A stretch of 64,000 bases of DNA from Pelagovum sp. HNIBRBA483 (GCF_040931995.1 NZ_CP162412.1:1178001-1242000), one strand, 5' to 3'; positions 7,987 through 16,865 are shown, counted from the stretch's first letter. Made by a program: numbers and translations. Notes: generated by a model from the letters alone, not told the origin.

Positions 7987-9034
7987 CAGCTATTTTCCTC
8001 CTCTTAAATTCCGGAATTACCTTGTCGATGAAGAGTTGGAGCGACCGTTTTTGCTGATCCATGTCCATGCCCATCGACGCGTAGTAGATGAAGCCATCGA
8101 GGCCCAGATCCTCATAGAGTTTCAGTTTTTCGAGAACTTGAGACGGCGAGCCGAAGAGTAGGTTCTCTTCGAGTGTCGCGGGATCATATCGGAAATTGCC
8201 CTCAAGTTTTTCTGGTGGCACGGCTTCGGGGAAGCCATTCACGACATCACCTGTCTGCGTCATGAGATTGCCGAACTGGCTTAGTTGAACGCGGACGGAT
8301 TGCAGGGCGTTCTGGCGGTCTGCCTCAGTTTCGTAGACCGCTGCGTGGCGCATCATCACCCATCTGCCGTCGTACTTCCCGCCATTCTTTGCGATCGACT
8401 CGTCGAGGCGTGCACGATAGGCCTCGGCCTCAGACATCGGCATCGTCAATGGCCATGACATGATATTGCAGTCGTTTTCGACGGCGTAGTCAAAGGTTAT
8501 TGGCGAGCGCGCTGCCACCCAGACGGGTACGTCATCCTGAATGGGTTTGGGGCAAGACGTCGCGCGTGGAAACTGCCAATAGGTTCCATTGTGTTCGTAA
8601 TCGCCCTTCCACAATTCGCGCACTACCGGCAGCATTTCCTGCATGTAGCGCCAGCTGTCTTTTTGATCGAGGCCGGGTTTCATGCGGTCGAATTCACGCT
8701 GATAGGCACCAGAGCCAATGCCAAACTCCAAACGCCCATCGCTGATCAGGTCAAGAAACGCCGCCTCGCCTGCAAGGTCGATCGGGTGCCAGTAGGCGGC
8801 GTTAACTACGCCAACACCGAGGCGAATATTTTTGGTGTGTTCGCCCCACCAAGTCAGGATCTGAAAAGGGTTCGGGGCGATAGTCATCTCCATGGCATGG
8901 TGCTCGGCAGCCCATGCGATTTCGAAGCCGGCGGCGTCTGCCATTTTTACCATTTCAAGCGTGTGATCCCTGACGTCCTTCATGTCGGTTTCGGGGCTCA
9001 TGCGCTCCAAATTGATTGCGAGCTGAAATTTCAT
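7976..9034 (-). CDS. LLM-class (luciferase-like) flavin-dependent monooxygenase
   Basis: A 352-residue TIM-barrel protein of the bacterial luciferase family: AAEHHAMEMTIAPNPFQIL, NIRLGVGVVNAAYWHPIDLAGEAAFLDLISDGRLEFGIGSG. These enzymes use FMNH2 supplied by a separate reductase, present here as the first operon gene. The substrate is probably an amine-, amide- or aldehyde-containing compound. An AGGGAGGAAGC site lies before the ATG. The gene composition recalls the Rut pyrimidine pathway, but this protein lacks the RutA-type N-terminus and is not a plain RutA. Confidence 0.85.
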   Translation of the reverse strand: MKFQLAINLERMSPETDMKDVRDHTLEMVKMADAAGFEIAWAAEHHAMEMTIAPNPFQILTWWGEHTKNIRLGVGVVNAAYWHPIDLAGEAAFLDLISDGRLEFGIGSGAYQREFDRMKPGLDQKDSWRYMQEMLPVVRELWKGDYEHNGTYWQFPRATSCPKPIQDDVPVWVAARSPITFDYAVENDCNIMSWPLTMPMSEAEAYRARLDESIAKNGGKYDGRWVMMRHAAVYETEADRQNALQSVRVQLSQFGNLMTQTGDVVNGFPEAVPPEKLEGNFRYDPATLEENLLFGSPSQVLEKLKLYEDLGLDGFIYYASMGMDMDQQKRSLQLFIDKVIPEFKRRKIADAG

Positions 9035-9049
9035 CGCTTCCTCCCTTGT

Positions 9050-10522
9050 TCAACGCGCCACAAACTGGCTTCCCAGTGGCTCTGAGGATGTGTTCATCCA
9101 TACTGTTTTGGGGCGGGTGTAATCGTAGACTGCTTGGAACCCACTCTCGCGGCCGTATCCGGAGGTCTTCATGCCGCCAAATTCTGCGATCGGAGAGACG
9201 GCTCGGTAAGTGTTGACCCAGACGATACCTGCTCTGACGCCCCGACTCATGCGTAAAGCGCGGGCGCTGTCTCTCGTGAAGATGCCAGCGGCAAGGCCGT
9301 GCACGGTATCATTGGCCAGCGCGAGGGCTTCTTCCTCGGTTTTGAACCGCAGGACCGAGAGGACGGGGCCAAAAAGCTCCGTATCGACGATGTGCAAATC
9401 CGGCGACGGGCAATCGATGATTGTGGGCCTATAGTAGAGTTCGGAACCCGCCACAGCACGCTCACCGCCGCAGATGACTCGCCCGCCTTCCTCGATTGCG
9501 CGGGCAACCTCACGTTCGATGTTTTCAAGCTGACCGTGAGTGCAGAGAGGCCCCATTTCCGTTTCCTCGGCCATCGGGTCACCGATTTTCGCCTGATTGG
9601 CGATCTGGGCGAGACGTTGCAAGAATTCGTCTGCTATTGCCTCGTGGATGACAAGCCGAGAACCGGCGACGCAGCTTTGACCGGAGGCTGCAAAAATACC
9701 TGAGACCGCACCGTTTACAGCGCTTTCGATATCCGCGTCATCAAAAACGATTAAGGGTGACTTTCCACCAAGCTCAAGGCTGAGTTCGGCAAAGTTTTCG
9801 CGGGTGTTTCCAATGACATGACGGGCCGATGAAGGGCCGCCTGTGAACGACACACGCGCAACAAGCGGGTGTGATGTGAGAACGCGCCCGCATGGGTCGC
9901 CATGCCCAGTCACGATGTTGACCACGCCATCAGGTATTCCGGCCTTTGTGATCAATTCACCGAATTCCAACATTGCGGCGGAAGCATGCTCGGACGCCTT
10001 GAGGACAACGGTATTTCCAGCGGCAAGGGCGGGGCCGATCTTAACCGCGGAAAGGAACAGTTGCGAGTTCCAAGGCACCACTGCGGCAATCACGCCCAGT
10101 GGCTCGCGATTGGTAAAAACGAACATTTCCGGTTTGTCGATCGGAAGTGTCTCACCGTTGATCTTGTCAGCGGCGCCGGCGAAAAAGTGATAGAATTCAC
10201 TTATGTATTTTGCCTGCCAGCGTGTTTCCTTGAACATTTTACCCGTATCGCGTGTTTCCGTTGCGCCGAGGCTTTCGGAATGCTCGGAGAGCAGATCGGC
10301 CAAACGCCTGAGGCAGTGGCCACGCTCGGTGGCGGACATGCGCGACCATGGCCCGTCGTAGCAGGCATGATAGGCCACTTTGACAGCGCGATCGACGTCA
10401 GCAGCGGTGGCTTCGGGGATGCGGGCCCAAGCGTTTCCGGTACTGGGGTCCATGCTCGTAAATGAGCCATTGTCGGAAGCACTGACCCATTCACCCGCAA
10501 TCAACATCTTGTAGTTTTTCAT
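9050..10522 (-). CDS. Aldehyde dehydrogenase family protein
   Basis: A 490-residue NAD(P)-dependent aldehyde dehydrogenase of usual length. The catalytic glutamate lies in LELGGKSP, the catalytic cysteine in GIFAASGQSCVAGSRL, and the C-terminal NTYRAVSPIAEFGGMKTSGYGRE is typical of betaine/GABA-aldehyde types. It sits between the flavin reductase (9 bp gap) and the LLM monooxygenase (15 bp gap). It probably oxidises an aldehyde released by oxidative deamination or C-N cleavage. Substrate specificity is not readable. Confidence 0.9.
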   Translation of the reverse strand: MKNYKMLIAGEWVSASDNGSFTSMDPSTGNAWARIPEATAADVDRAVKVAYHACYDGPWSRMSATERGHCLRRLADLLSEHSESLGATETRDTGKMFKETRWQAKYISEFYHFFAGAADKINGETLPIDKPEMFVFTNREPLGVIAAVVPWNSQLFLSAVKIGPALAAGNTVVLKASEHASAAMLEFGELITKAGIPDGVVNIVTGHGDPCGRVLTSHPLVARVSFTGGPSSARHVIGNTRENFAELSLELGGKSPLIVFDDADIESAVNGAVSGIFAASGQSCVAGSRLVIHEAIADEFLQRLAQIANQAKIGDPMAEETEMGPLCTHGQLENIEREVARAIEEGGRVICGGERAVAGSELYYRPTIIDCPSPDLHIVDTELFGPVLSVLRFKTEEEALALANDTVHGLAAGIFTRDSARALRMSRGVRAGIVWVNTYRAVSPIAEFGGMKTSGYGRESGFQAVYDYTRPKTVWMNTSSEPLGSQFVAR

Positions 10523-10531
10523 ATCGGTTTC

Positions 10532-11062
10532 TCAGGTTGCGGCGGATAGAAAGCGATCCGCTTTTGGGAGTACCCGATGGTAGCTGCCGTCACGGTAGGT
10601 GAGGGGTCGTGCGGCGCCCGCGAGAACGTGCCGAACATGGCCTAGAATGATGAGGTGGCTACCCGACAAAATCGTCTGTTGTTGTACGCATCGAAAGGCG
10701 GTCGCACCATCGATTTGGGGAGGCGTACCCGGGGCACCGTAGCAATCAATCCCAGAAAAACGGTCCTCTACCAGAGCATCGTGCCGACCAGCAAAGCGGT
10801 CTGCAATGTCGCTATCCTCCTCGGAAAGGACATTCACGCAGAAGTCTTTGTTCTCCAGAACGGCTTTGGCAATCCGGCTTTCTGCAAAGAGGCATATCAA
10901 TATGGTTGGCGGGTCCGCAGAGACCGATGAAAAAGCACTTACTGTGGCGCCTAGCCGTCCGGCTGGGCCATCTGTGGTCACAACGGTAACCGATGAGGCA
11001 ACCCTTCGCATGGCGTCGATAAAGCTGTCACGCGGCACCAGCTTCGTAGCATCCCGAAACAT
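10532..11062 (-). CDS. Flavin reductase (RutF/HpaC-like)
   Basis: A 176-residue protein starting at MFRDATKLVPRDSF; a strong AGGAGG lies 7 bp upstream, which rules out the longer frame. Family signs are FIDAMRRVASSVTVVTTDG, GRLGATVSAFSSVSADPPTILIC and the terminal YRDGSYHRV. It would use NAD(P)H to make reduced FMN for the LLM monooxygenase encoded two genes downstream. It is the promoter-proximal gene of the minus-strand operon and is divergent from the LysR gene. Confidence 0.88.
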   Translation of the reverse strand: MFRDATKLVPRDSFIDAMRRVASSVTVVTTDGPAGRLGATVSAFSSVSADPPTILICLFAESRIAKAVLENKDFCVNVLSEEDSDIADRFAGRHDALVEDRFSGIDCYGAPGTPPQIDGATAFRCVQQQTILSGSHLIILGHVRHVLAGAARPLTYRDGSYHRVLPKADRFLSAAT

Positions 11063-11181
11063 GTTTACCCTCCTGCGACTGCAAAATTTTGTTGATTGGC
11101 CAGATGTGTCACAGAAACTCAATTCTTGATAGTGAATAGTTTTGCTGCAAAAATGCAAAAAATTCGAATTAAGGGGGCGAG
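11063..11181. promoter_or_regulatory. Divergent promoter region between the catabolic operon and its LysR gene
   Basis: A 119-bp AT-rich gap separates the flavin reductase and lysR starts. It contains the perfect palindrome AATTCGAATT at 11161-11170, a few bases before the LysR ribosome site. A related pair of ATTCGA/TCGAAT arms occurs just downstream of lysR at 12043-12059. The arrangement is the usual one for LysR control of a divergent operon with autorepression. Binding is inferred. Confidence 0.5.
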
Positions 11182-12039
11182 ATGAATATTGTCGCGTTGC
11201 AAACGTTTTTGGCGATTGTGGAGACGGGTAGCCTCGTTCGGGCGTCTCAGCGGATGAACGTTACGCAGTCTACGGTGACGGCTCGCCTTAAGACGTTGGA
11301 AGACGAAATCGGCCAGGTGCTGCTCAATCGTCAGAAATCAGGAACGACATTGACGCCTGCTGGAACCAAACTCTTGGGGTATGCGCGGATCATGACTGGC
11401 CTCTGGCGGCAAGCCAAGTTTGAAACGGCGCTCCCTGCGGGCCTCGATGCTGTTTGCACATTTGGCTGTGACCGAGAATTATGGCACGGGCCGGGGCGGC
11501 GGTTCTTTTACGATATTCTGTCCAAGCATCCTGAGATTGCGATGTCTGTGCATCAGGGTAGCGCTAACGATCTCGAGGCTTGGCTTTCAGAGGGGTCCGT
11601 TGATGTGATCCTGACCTATGAGGCCGTCGCACGGGGGAGCCAAACGATACATGAGCTGCCGGTTGAGAGGCTGGTTCTTTACTCTGACAGGAATGATACT
11701 CCCATCATCGGGGATCCCGATTATATCTTTGTCGACCATGGGGCGGATTTTCGGCGTATGCATGCGCAATCCTATCATGATGCTGGGGTTGCGCGGATCA
11801 GCTTTGACAGCTCTTGGTGGGCGTTACAGTTTATGCTTGATAATCGCGGTTCGGCCTATCTGCCCGAGGCTTTGGCTGACAGGTTTGTGCGAAGCGGGCG
11901 CATTTTCGCGGTGCCCGATGCGCCTGTTTATACGCGCAAGAAGTGCCTTGTTGTCAGCGATAGCGCAGCGCAAGGTTGGAGCTGGTTCCAGCCGCTGGTC
12001 GAGCGGCTTATGGACGAGTCCGCGCTCTTCAATTTGTAG
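11182..12039 (+). CDS. LysR family transcriptional regulator
   Basis: A 285-residue LTTR. Residues 1-65 are the winged HTH (NIVALQTFLAIVETGSLVRASQRMNVTQSTVTARLKTLEDEIG, then TLTPAG). The remainder is a periplasmic-binding-protein-like effector domain, slightly short. It is divergent from the nine-gene catabolic operon and upstream of the proXVW transporter genes, so it is well placed to control both degradation and uptake of one substrate. A GGGGG-type site precedes the ATG. Confidence 0.9.
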   Translation: MNIVALQTFLAIVETGSLVRASQRMNVTQSTVTARLKTLEDEIGQVLLNRQKSGTTLTPAGTKLLGYARIMTGLWRQAKFETALPAGLDAVCTFGCDRELWHGPGRRFFYDILSKHPEIAMSVHQGSANDLEAWLSEGSVDVILTYEAVARGSQTIHELPVERLVLYSDRNDTPIIGDPDYIFVDHGADFRRMHAQSYHDAGVARISFDSSWWALQFMLDNRGSAYLPEALADRFVRSGRIFAVPDAPVYTRKKCLVVSDSAAQGWSWFQPLVERLMDESALFNL

Positions 12040-12042
12040 ATA

Positions 12043-12059
12043 ATTCGATTTTTTCGAAT
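12043..12059. promoter_or_regulatory. Inverted repeat downstream of lysR, candidate operator or weak terminator
   Basis: ATTCGA-TTTTT-TCGAAT is a perfect 6+5+6 repeat just 3 bp after the LysR stop and about 214 bp before proX. Its arms match the TTCGAA core of the palindrome before lysR. It may therefore be a second regulator site serving the transporter genes. A short hairpin role in 3'-end formation is the alternative. Confidence 0.35.
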
Positions 12060-12272
12060 ATAGTCTGCACAAAGTTTCGCTTATCAATTTTTTCACTCCC
12101 GCTAACCTGAGTGGGTCGAGGTTGCGTGCGCCGGTCGCCAGATCAGCTGATCCTCGCCCAAGAATGCGCCTGTGCGCTGGCGGAGAAGTCTCCACGGCGA
12201 ATGCGGGCCAATGAGAAATTAGCAAATGCCGGATAAAGAACATGTCGGCGATAACTCATAGGGAGTAAGTCA

Positions 12273-13223
12273 ATGAAGAAGCTTGGAACCATTCTGGTAG
12301 GTGCGACCGCACTTGCCGCTTCGCCGGTTATTGCGGCGGATATTGTCATCGGTGTACCCAACTGGCCTTCGGTAAACGCAACAGCGCATATCATGAAGGT
12401 CGCGATTGAGCAGAACCTCGGGCTAGAAGTGGAACTGCAGAACGGGACCAACCCGATTGTATTCGAGGCGATGGATTCTGGCGCGATGCATGTGCACCCC
12501 GAGGTTTGGCTGCCGAACCAGCAGAATCTTCACGATACGTTCGTTGTGGATAAGGGCACGGTGTCGATGAACCCGAATGGGGTTGAAGCGTTTCAGGGCA
12601 TGTGCGTCGACAAGGCGACGGCGGATGCCAATGGCATTACGTCGATCGACGATCTGACCAATCCCGATATCGCGGCACTGTTCGACAGTGATGGCGACGG
12701 CCAAGGGGAGCTTTGGATCGGTGCGCCGGGTTGGGCGTCAACCAATGTTGAGAAAATACGCGCAAAATCATATGGTTATGATCAAACCTTCACACTGACA
12801 GAGATCGACGAGACAGTTGCCTACGGTGAACTTGGCAACGCGATTACTGCTGGCGATGCATGGGCGGGCTTCTGCTATACGCCGCATTATGTGTTTGCGC
12901 TGCATGATCTGGTCGTGCTCGATGAACCGGCCTATGATCCTGCAAAATGGAATGTCACCCAGCCGACAGATTCAGCGAATTGGCTCGAGGAGTCGGATGC
13001 AGCGGTCGCTTGGGACTCTGCTTATTTGCACATCCATTATGCAACCTCATTGGAGACGGACTACCCCGGGGTGGCAACGTTGCTCTCCAACATGATGTTC
13101 GACACAGATACAGTCTCGGCGATGACGTTTGCGCTGGTCATCGATGGTGTTGAGCCGCTTGCCTATGCGGAGCAGTGGGTAGCTGACAATGAGGATGCCG
13201 TGCTTGGCTGGATGGCCAACTAG
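12273..13223 (+). CDS. proX: Glycine betaine/proline-type ABC transporter substrate-binding protein
   Basis: A 316-residue periplasmic protein with a signal peptide (residues 1-22, ending VIAA). Its OpuAC/ProX domain includes GVPNWPSVNATAHIMKVAI, HVHPEVWLPNQ and the aromatic-rich WIGAPGW and DAWAGFCYTPHYVF that in the family form a cage around quaternary ammonium groups. It is first in a proX-proV-proW set with an AGGGAG site. The ligand could be glycine betaine, choline, TMAO or a guanidino/betaine compound fed to the neighbouring pathways; specificity is not resolved by sequence. Confidence 0.85.
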   Translation: MKKLGTILVGATALAASPVIAADIVIGVPNWPSVNATAHIMKVAIEQNLGLEVELQNGTNPIVFEAMDSGAMHVHPEVWLPNQQNLHDTFVVDKGTVSMNPNGVEAFQGMCVDKATADANGITSIDDLTNPDIAALFDSDGDGQGELWIGAPGWASTNVEKIRAKSYGYDQTFTLTEIDETVAYGELGNAITAGDAWAGFCYTPHYVFALHDLVVLDEPAYDPAKWNVTQPTDSANWLEESDAAVAWDSAYLHIHYATSLETDYPGVATLLSNMMFDTDTVSAMTFALVIDGVEPLAYAEQWVADNEDAVLGWMAN

Positions 13224-13299
13224 GCGGAGCTCACACTGCTGATACGGAAATTGCAGGCTGCCACTGGTGTGGCGGTCTGCTCGGGGAGCCGGAGGCGTC

Positions 13300-14349
13300 A
13301 TGAGCGAAGCTGTCGTCAAATTAACTGATGTCTGGAAGATCTTTGGCGCGCGTGCCGACGAAGCAATGGCCACCGTCAAAAAAGAGGGTATCGGAAAGCC
13401 CGAGGTTTTGGAGCGTTTTGGCTGCGTTGTTGGGGTGCAGGGTGCGTCTTTCGAAGTATCTCGAGGCGAGATCTTCTGCATCATGGGTTTGTCGGGTTCG
13501 GGGAAATCCACCCTCGTGCGCCATATCAACCGCCTGATTGACCCAACCGCCGGAAAGATTGAAATTCTTGGTCATGATGTTTCGACCATTTCTGACAAAG
13601 AGTTACGCCGTATTCGCGCGCAACAGATCGGGATGGTTTTTCAGCACATGGCGTTGATGCCGCACCGGAGTGTGCGGGACAATGTGGCGTACCCCTTGGA
13701 AATACGAAAGGTTTCAAAGTCCAAGCGCTGGGCGATCTCAGATCACGCTCTTGGGCTTGTTGACTTGACGGGATATGAGGACCGCCTTCCGAATGAACTG
13801 TCCGGCGGGATGCAGCAGAGGGTTGGAATTGCCCGGGCGCTCGCTTCCGATCCTGAAGTCCTTTTGATGGACGAACCTTTTTCGGCCTTGGATCCGCTGA
13901 TCCGGTTGCAACTTCAGGACCAATTCAAGGCCTTGGTCGCGCAGCTGAAGAAGACGACGCTCTTCATTACTCATGATTTAGACGAGGCGATCCGAATTGG
14001 TCATCGCATTGCCATCATGAAGGACGGTGTCATCGTTCAGATCGGTACGCCTGAAGACATCGTGATGAATCCAGCGGATGAATATGTCCGCGAGTTCGTG
14101 CAGGGCATTTCCAAGCTGAAACTTGTTAGAGCGCATTCGATCATGATGCCGATTGATGAGTTTCGAGCGAGAGACGAGCGTTCGCTCGATGAGTCGCCAC
14201 GGGCCGATGAAAACGCCGATCTTGATCAGTTGATCGATCTATCGGTTGGAACCTATGCACCAGTGATCATTACTGAAAATGGTGTGGACGTTGGTGTTGT
14301 GGACAAAGCACGCCTGCTGCGCGGTATTCAAGGAGGCAAGGATGACTGA
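13300..14349 (+). CDS. proV: Glycine betaine/proline-type ABC transporter ATP-binding protein
   Basis: A 349-residue ATPase starting at MSEAVVKL after a GGAGG site. Walker A GLSGSGKST, signature LSGGMQQRVGIARAL, Walker B LLMDEP and the H-loop ITHDLDEA are intact. The N-terminal GARADEAM region is typical of ProV/OpuAA. After the ATPase domain about 75 residues remain, with only one recognisable CBS-like strand set (YAPVIITENGVDVGVVDKARLLRG), so it is shorter than full ProV, which usually carries two CBS units. It overlaps proW by 8 bp. Confidence 0.9.
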   Translation: MSEAVVKLTDVWKIFGARADEAMATVKKEGIGKPEVLERFGCVVGVQGASFEVSRGEIFCIMGLSGSGKSTLVRHINRLIDPTAGKIEILGHDVSTISDKELRRIRAQQIGMVFQHMALMPHRSVRDNVAYPLEIRKVSKSKRWAISDHALGLVDLTGYEDRLPNELSGGMQQRVGIARALASDPEVLLMDEPFSALDPLIRLQLQDQFKALVAQLKKTTLFITHDLDEAIRIGHRIAIMKDGVIVQIGTPEDIVMNPADEYVREFVQGISKLKLVRAHSIMMPIDEFRARDERSLDESPRADENADLDQLIDLSVGTYAPVIITENGVDVGVVDKARLLRGIQGGKDD

Positions 14350-15925
14350 TACTCAGACCGGAATAAAAGTCACCGCTGCCTCTGACATTGAGGTTGATCG
14401 AGACGCTCTTGATTCATCCATCAGGGAATTTGCAGGGGCTAATGGCGATGTTTATGTTTCCGCCTTTCACAAAATCCATAATTCGACCGAATGGTGGCCG
14501 AGCACATTCAATTGGGCCGCCGCGCTATTCGGACCGTTGTGGTCCGCCAGCCGCGCTATCTGGGGTTTGTTCTGGACGTTTCTGATCCTGGAAATCGTGG
14601 CTTGGGTGCAGATCGGCAGGGGGCTTTGGGGTAATCCAGGCGCGGATATGCTCGACCGTGCCAATCGGCAACAGGCGCGCGTCGACGACATGCTTGAACG
14701 TGCTGCTGCGGCGACAGAACAGGATGACATTGATAGGTTCACGACACTTGCCGAAAACCTGCAAAAAGCGACCGATAACAGCTTCGCGCAAGCCGAAGCG
14801 ATGCAAGCCGAGGCGCCAGTGATCGCGCTTGCTGGAATTGTCCTTCTTGTAATTTTTAAAGTAATTCAGGGCTTTATAGCGAACGGTCTGTACGAGAAGC
14901 GCTATTCCAATTGGCGGGTCGATAGCCGCAAGGTTGAGAGTGGCCGGAAATTGGGCAATGTCATAATGGGTGTGGTGCTTGTCGCCGCAATCGCGCCGCT
15001 GATCGTTTACAAGTTCACAGTGAATGTGACCTTTGCTCTCCTAGAAACCTTCCCTGAAAAGGAAGTTTCCCGGCTGATCCTCGGTGATGGTAGCGGTACG
15101 CTCTTTTCTGAACTTGCGGGCTGGCTGGAGGCACGGATTGATGCCGCAGCGCTGGCGGGAGGGGACGTTTTTGATGGGGTCGTTGCGGGTGTCCGCACGG
15201 TGCTTGACGGGCTGACACTGGCCCTGAACGGCTCGCCGTGGCCGGTGGTCATGTTGATTATTTGCGTGACGGCTTGGCGTTCTGCTGGGCCAAGGGTTGC
15301 CATTTTTACGGCATCGTCCCTCGCTTACATTGCTTTGCTTGGCTATTGGTCGGTTGCAATGGAGACGGTGGCGCTTGTGGGGGCGTCGGTGTTGCTTTGC
15401 GTGGTCATCGGCATTCCGCTAGGCATTTGGTTTGGCAAGTCGCGCCGGGCCTACTCTGCAGCTGAGCCGGTTCTCGACCTGATGCAAACCCTCCCAGCCT
15501 TTGTCTATCTTATCCCCATCATCGCGTTTTTCGGCACGGGGAATCCGCCTGGAATTTTGGCGACCATTATTTTCGGAATGCCGCCGGTGATCCGTCTTAC
15601 CGCGCTTGGAATGAGGGGGGTGCCTGAAAGTATTAAAGAGGCCGCGGTCGCGTTTGGTGCCTCTCGATGGCAGCTGCTTAAAGATGTTGAGGTGCCGCTC
15701 GCATTACCTTCGATCATGACTGGTGTGAACCAGACCATTTTGATGTGCCTTTCAATGGTGGTAATTATCTCATTGATCGGTGGTGGTGGCTTGGGAAAAG
15801 AGATTCTGGAAGCTCTTCAATATGCCGCGAAAGGGCCAGGGCTTTTGGGTGGGTTCGCCATTCTCTTTCTCGCGATGGTGATGGATCGCATTGTGCAAGG
15901 GGCGTTTCGTCAGAAGCGAGACTGA
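14342..15925 (+). CDS. proW: Glycine betaine/proline-type ABC permease with an extra N-terminal domain
   Basis: A 527-residue membrane protein starting at MTDTQTGIK inside the proV end. The C-terminal half (about residues 300-527) is a standard permease with the EAA-type loop ESIKEAAVAFGASRWQLLKDVEVPLALPSI. The N-terminal third (about residues 30-200) is unusual: STFNWAAALFGPLWSASRAIWGLF resembles the tryptophan-rich membrane motif of DUF2628-type proteins. A soluble segment rich in Ala/Asp/Gln, possibly coiled, and another membrane span follow. Family permeases are normally about 300-400 residues. The extension resembles those of some roseobacter TMAO/betaine permeases, but that is from memory. 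Confidence 0.85.
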   Translation: MTDTQTGIKVTAASDIEVDRDALDSSIREFAGANGDVYVSAFHKIHNSTEWWPSTFNWAAALFGPLWSASRAIWGLFWTFLILEIVAWVQIGRGLWGNPGADMLDRANRQQARVDDMLERAAAATEQDDIDRFTTLAENLQKATDNSFAQAEAMQAEAPVIALAGIVLLVIFKVIQGFIANGLYEKRYSNWRVDSRKVESGRKLGNVIMGVVLVAAIAPLIVYKFTVNVTFALLETFPEKEVSRLILGDGSGTLFSELAGWLEARIDAAALAGGDVFDGVVAGVRTVLDGLTLALNGSPWPVVMLIICVTAWRSAGPRVAIFTASSLAYIALLGYWSVAMETVALVGASVLLCVVIGIPLGIWFGKSRRAYSAAEPVLDLMQTLPAFVYLIPIIAFFGTGNPPGILATIIFGMPPVIRLTALGMRGVPESIKEAAVAFGASRWQLLKDVEVPLALPSIMTGVNQTILMCLSMVVIISLIGGGGLGKEILEALQYAAKGPGLLGGFAILFLAMVMDRIVQGAFRQKRD

Positions 15926-16023
15926 AGGGGTGGTGCGCTGTATCATAGCGGCACACCCGCGCCGAATGCGAGACGTCTAGGAGGAGGTCAAAAGACCTGT
16001 TTGTCGCTTATGGCGTTGTCTGT

Positions 16024-16722
16024 ATGGGCAGTCTGGGGCAAGACTTGTGCTTAATGGAAAACTTTAAAAACACGAGTAAGCCGGTGCCACTTTCGCAAGA
16101 TCCCCATAAACTTCGTGAAGGTGGCGAAAAGAAACTGGAGGTCGCGATCGGGCGTGAAATTCGCGCACTGCGGCAACAGCACGGTATGACCTTCGCAGAA
16201 CTGTCCAACCAAACAAAGATCTCTGTCAGCATGCTTTCGAAGATCGAAAGTGGTTCAACATCGGCATCTCTTGCCACATTGCAGACCCTCGCGGACGCTT
16301 TGAGCACCAGCATCACTTCATTCTTTCGGCGCTTTGAGGAGGCAAGGAATGCAGTGCATACGAAAGCTGGTGAAGGTGTTGAGATTGATCGCACTGGAAC
16401 CAGAGCCGGGCATCAGTATAATCTATTGGGTCATCTTGGGTCTAATGCCAGCGGTGTTGTTGTCGAGCCGTATCTGATTACCCTTACTGAGGAGTCAGAT
16501 GTATTCCCGACATTCCAGCATGACGGAATTGAAATGCTCTACATGCTGGAAGGTGAGGTTGGATACCGACATGGTGATCAGAGTTATCACCTGAGACCAG
16601 GGGATACGCTGTTTTTCGACGCGGACGCGCCGCATGGGCCAGACGTGTTGATAAAACTTCCAGCAAAATATTTGTCGATCATCTCGTATCCTCAGCGGAG
16701 CTCGGGTGACGAAAAACCCTGA
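16024..16722 (+). CDS. XRE-family regulator with C-terminal cupin domain
   Basis: A 232-residue regulator. The HTH covers about residues 40-95 (LEVAIGREIRALRQQHGMTFAELSNQTKISVSMLSKIESGSTSASLATLQTLADAL) and the cupin about residues 130-225 (FPTFQHDGIEMLYMLEGEVGYRHGDQSYHLRPGDTLFFDADAPHGP). Such proteins sense small amines or organic acids. It lies 143 bp upstream of the glutamate-synthase-like genes, on the same strand, with a clear inverted repeat in between. No good ribosome site is seen at ATG 16024 or at the alternative ATG 16054 (residue 11), so the start is uncertain. Confidence 0.85.
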   Translation: MGSLGQDLCLMENFKNTSKPVPLSQDPHKLREGGEKKLEVAIGREIRALRQQHGMTFAELSNQTKISVSMLSKIESGSTSASLATLQTLADALSTSITSFFRRFEEARNAVHTKAGEGVEIDRTGTRAGHQYNLLGHLGSNASGVVVEPYLITLTEESDVFPTFQHDGIEMLYMLEGEVGYRHGDQSYHLRPGDTLFFDADAPHGPDVLIKLPAKYLSIISYPQRSSGDEKP

Positions 16723-16773
16723 TCCTTTTCAGGTAACAACCACGCAAGCTGGCAGTTTCGGTTGGCGGAATCT

Positions 16774-16792
16774 ATTTTCCTGAAAGGAAAAT
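16774..16792. promoter_or_regulatory. Perfect inverted repeat before mgsA/glxB, candidate XRE-cupin operator
   Basis: ATTTTCC-TGAAA-GGAAAAT is a perfect 7+5+7 repeat in the AT-rich 143-bp gap. A related half (CCTTTTCAGG) lies at the end of the regulator gene near 16724-16733, and another TTTCAGGGAG lies just before the mgsA/glxB start. It is well placed for promoter control by the upstream XRE-cupin protein. There is no T-run and no upstream gene needs terminating at this point except the regulator itself. Confidence 0.5.
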
Positions 16793-16865
16793 TTATTTCA
16801 CTATATTGCAATTCCGTTTTTCGCTATTTAGCCTAACCTTGATACTTTCAGGGAGTCGCTTGGAA

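Noticed and set aside
7976-9034. Calling the LLM monooxygenase RutA
   Set aside because: The N-terminus and overall sequence do not match RutA; RutB and RutC partners are missing.
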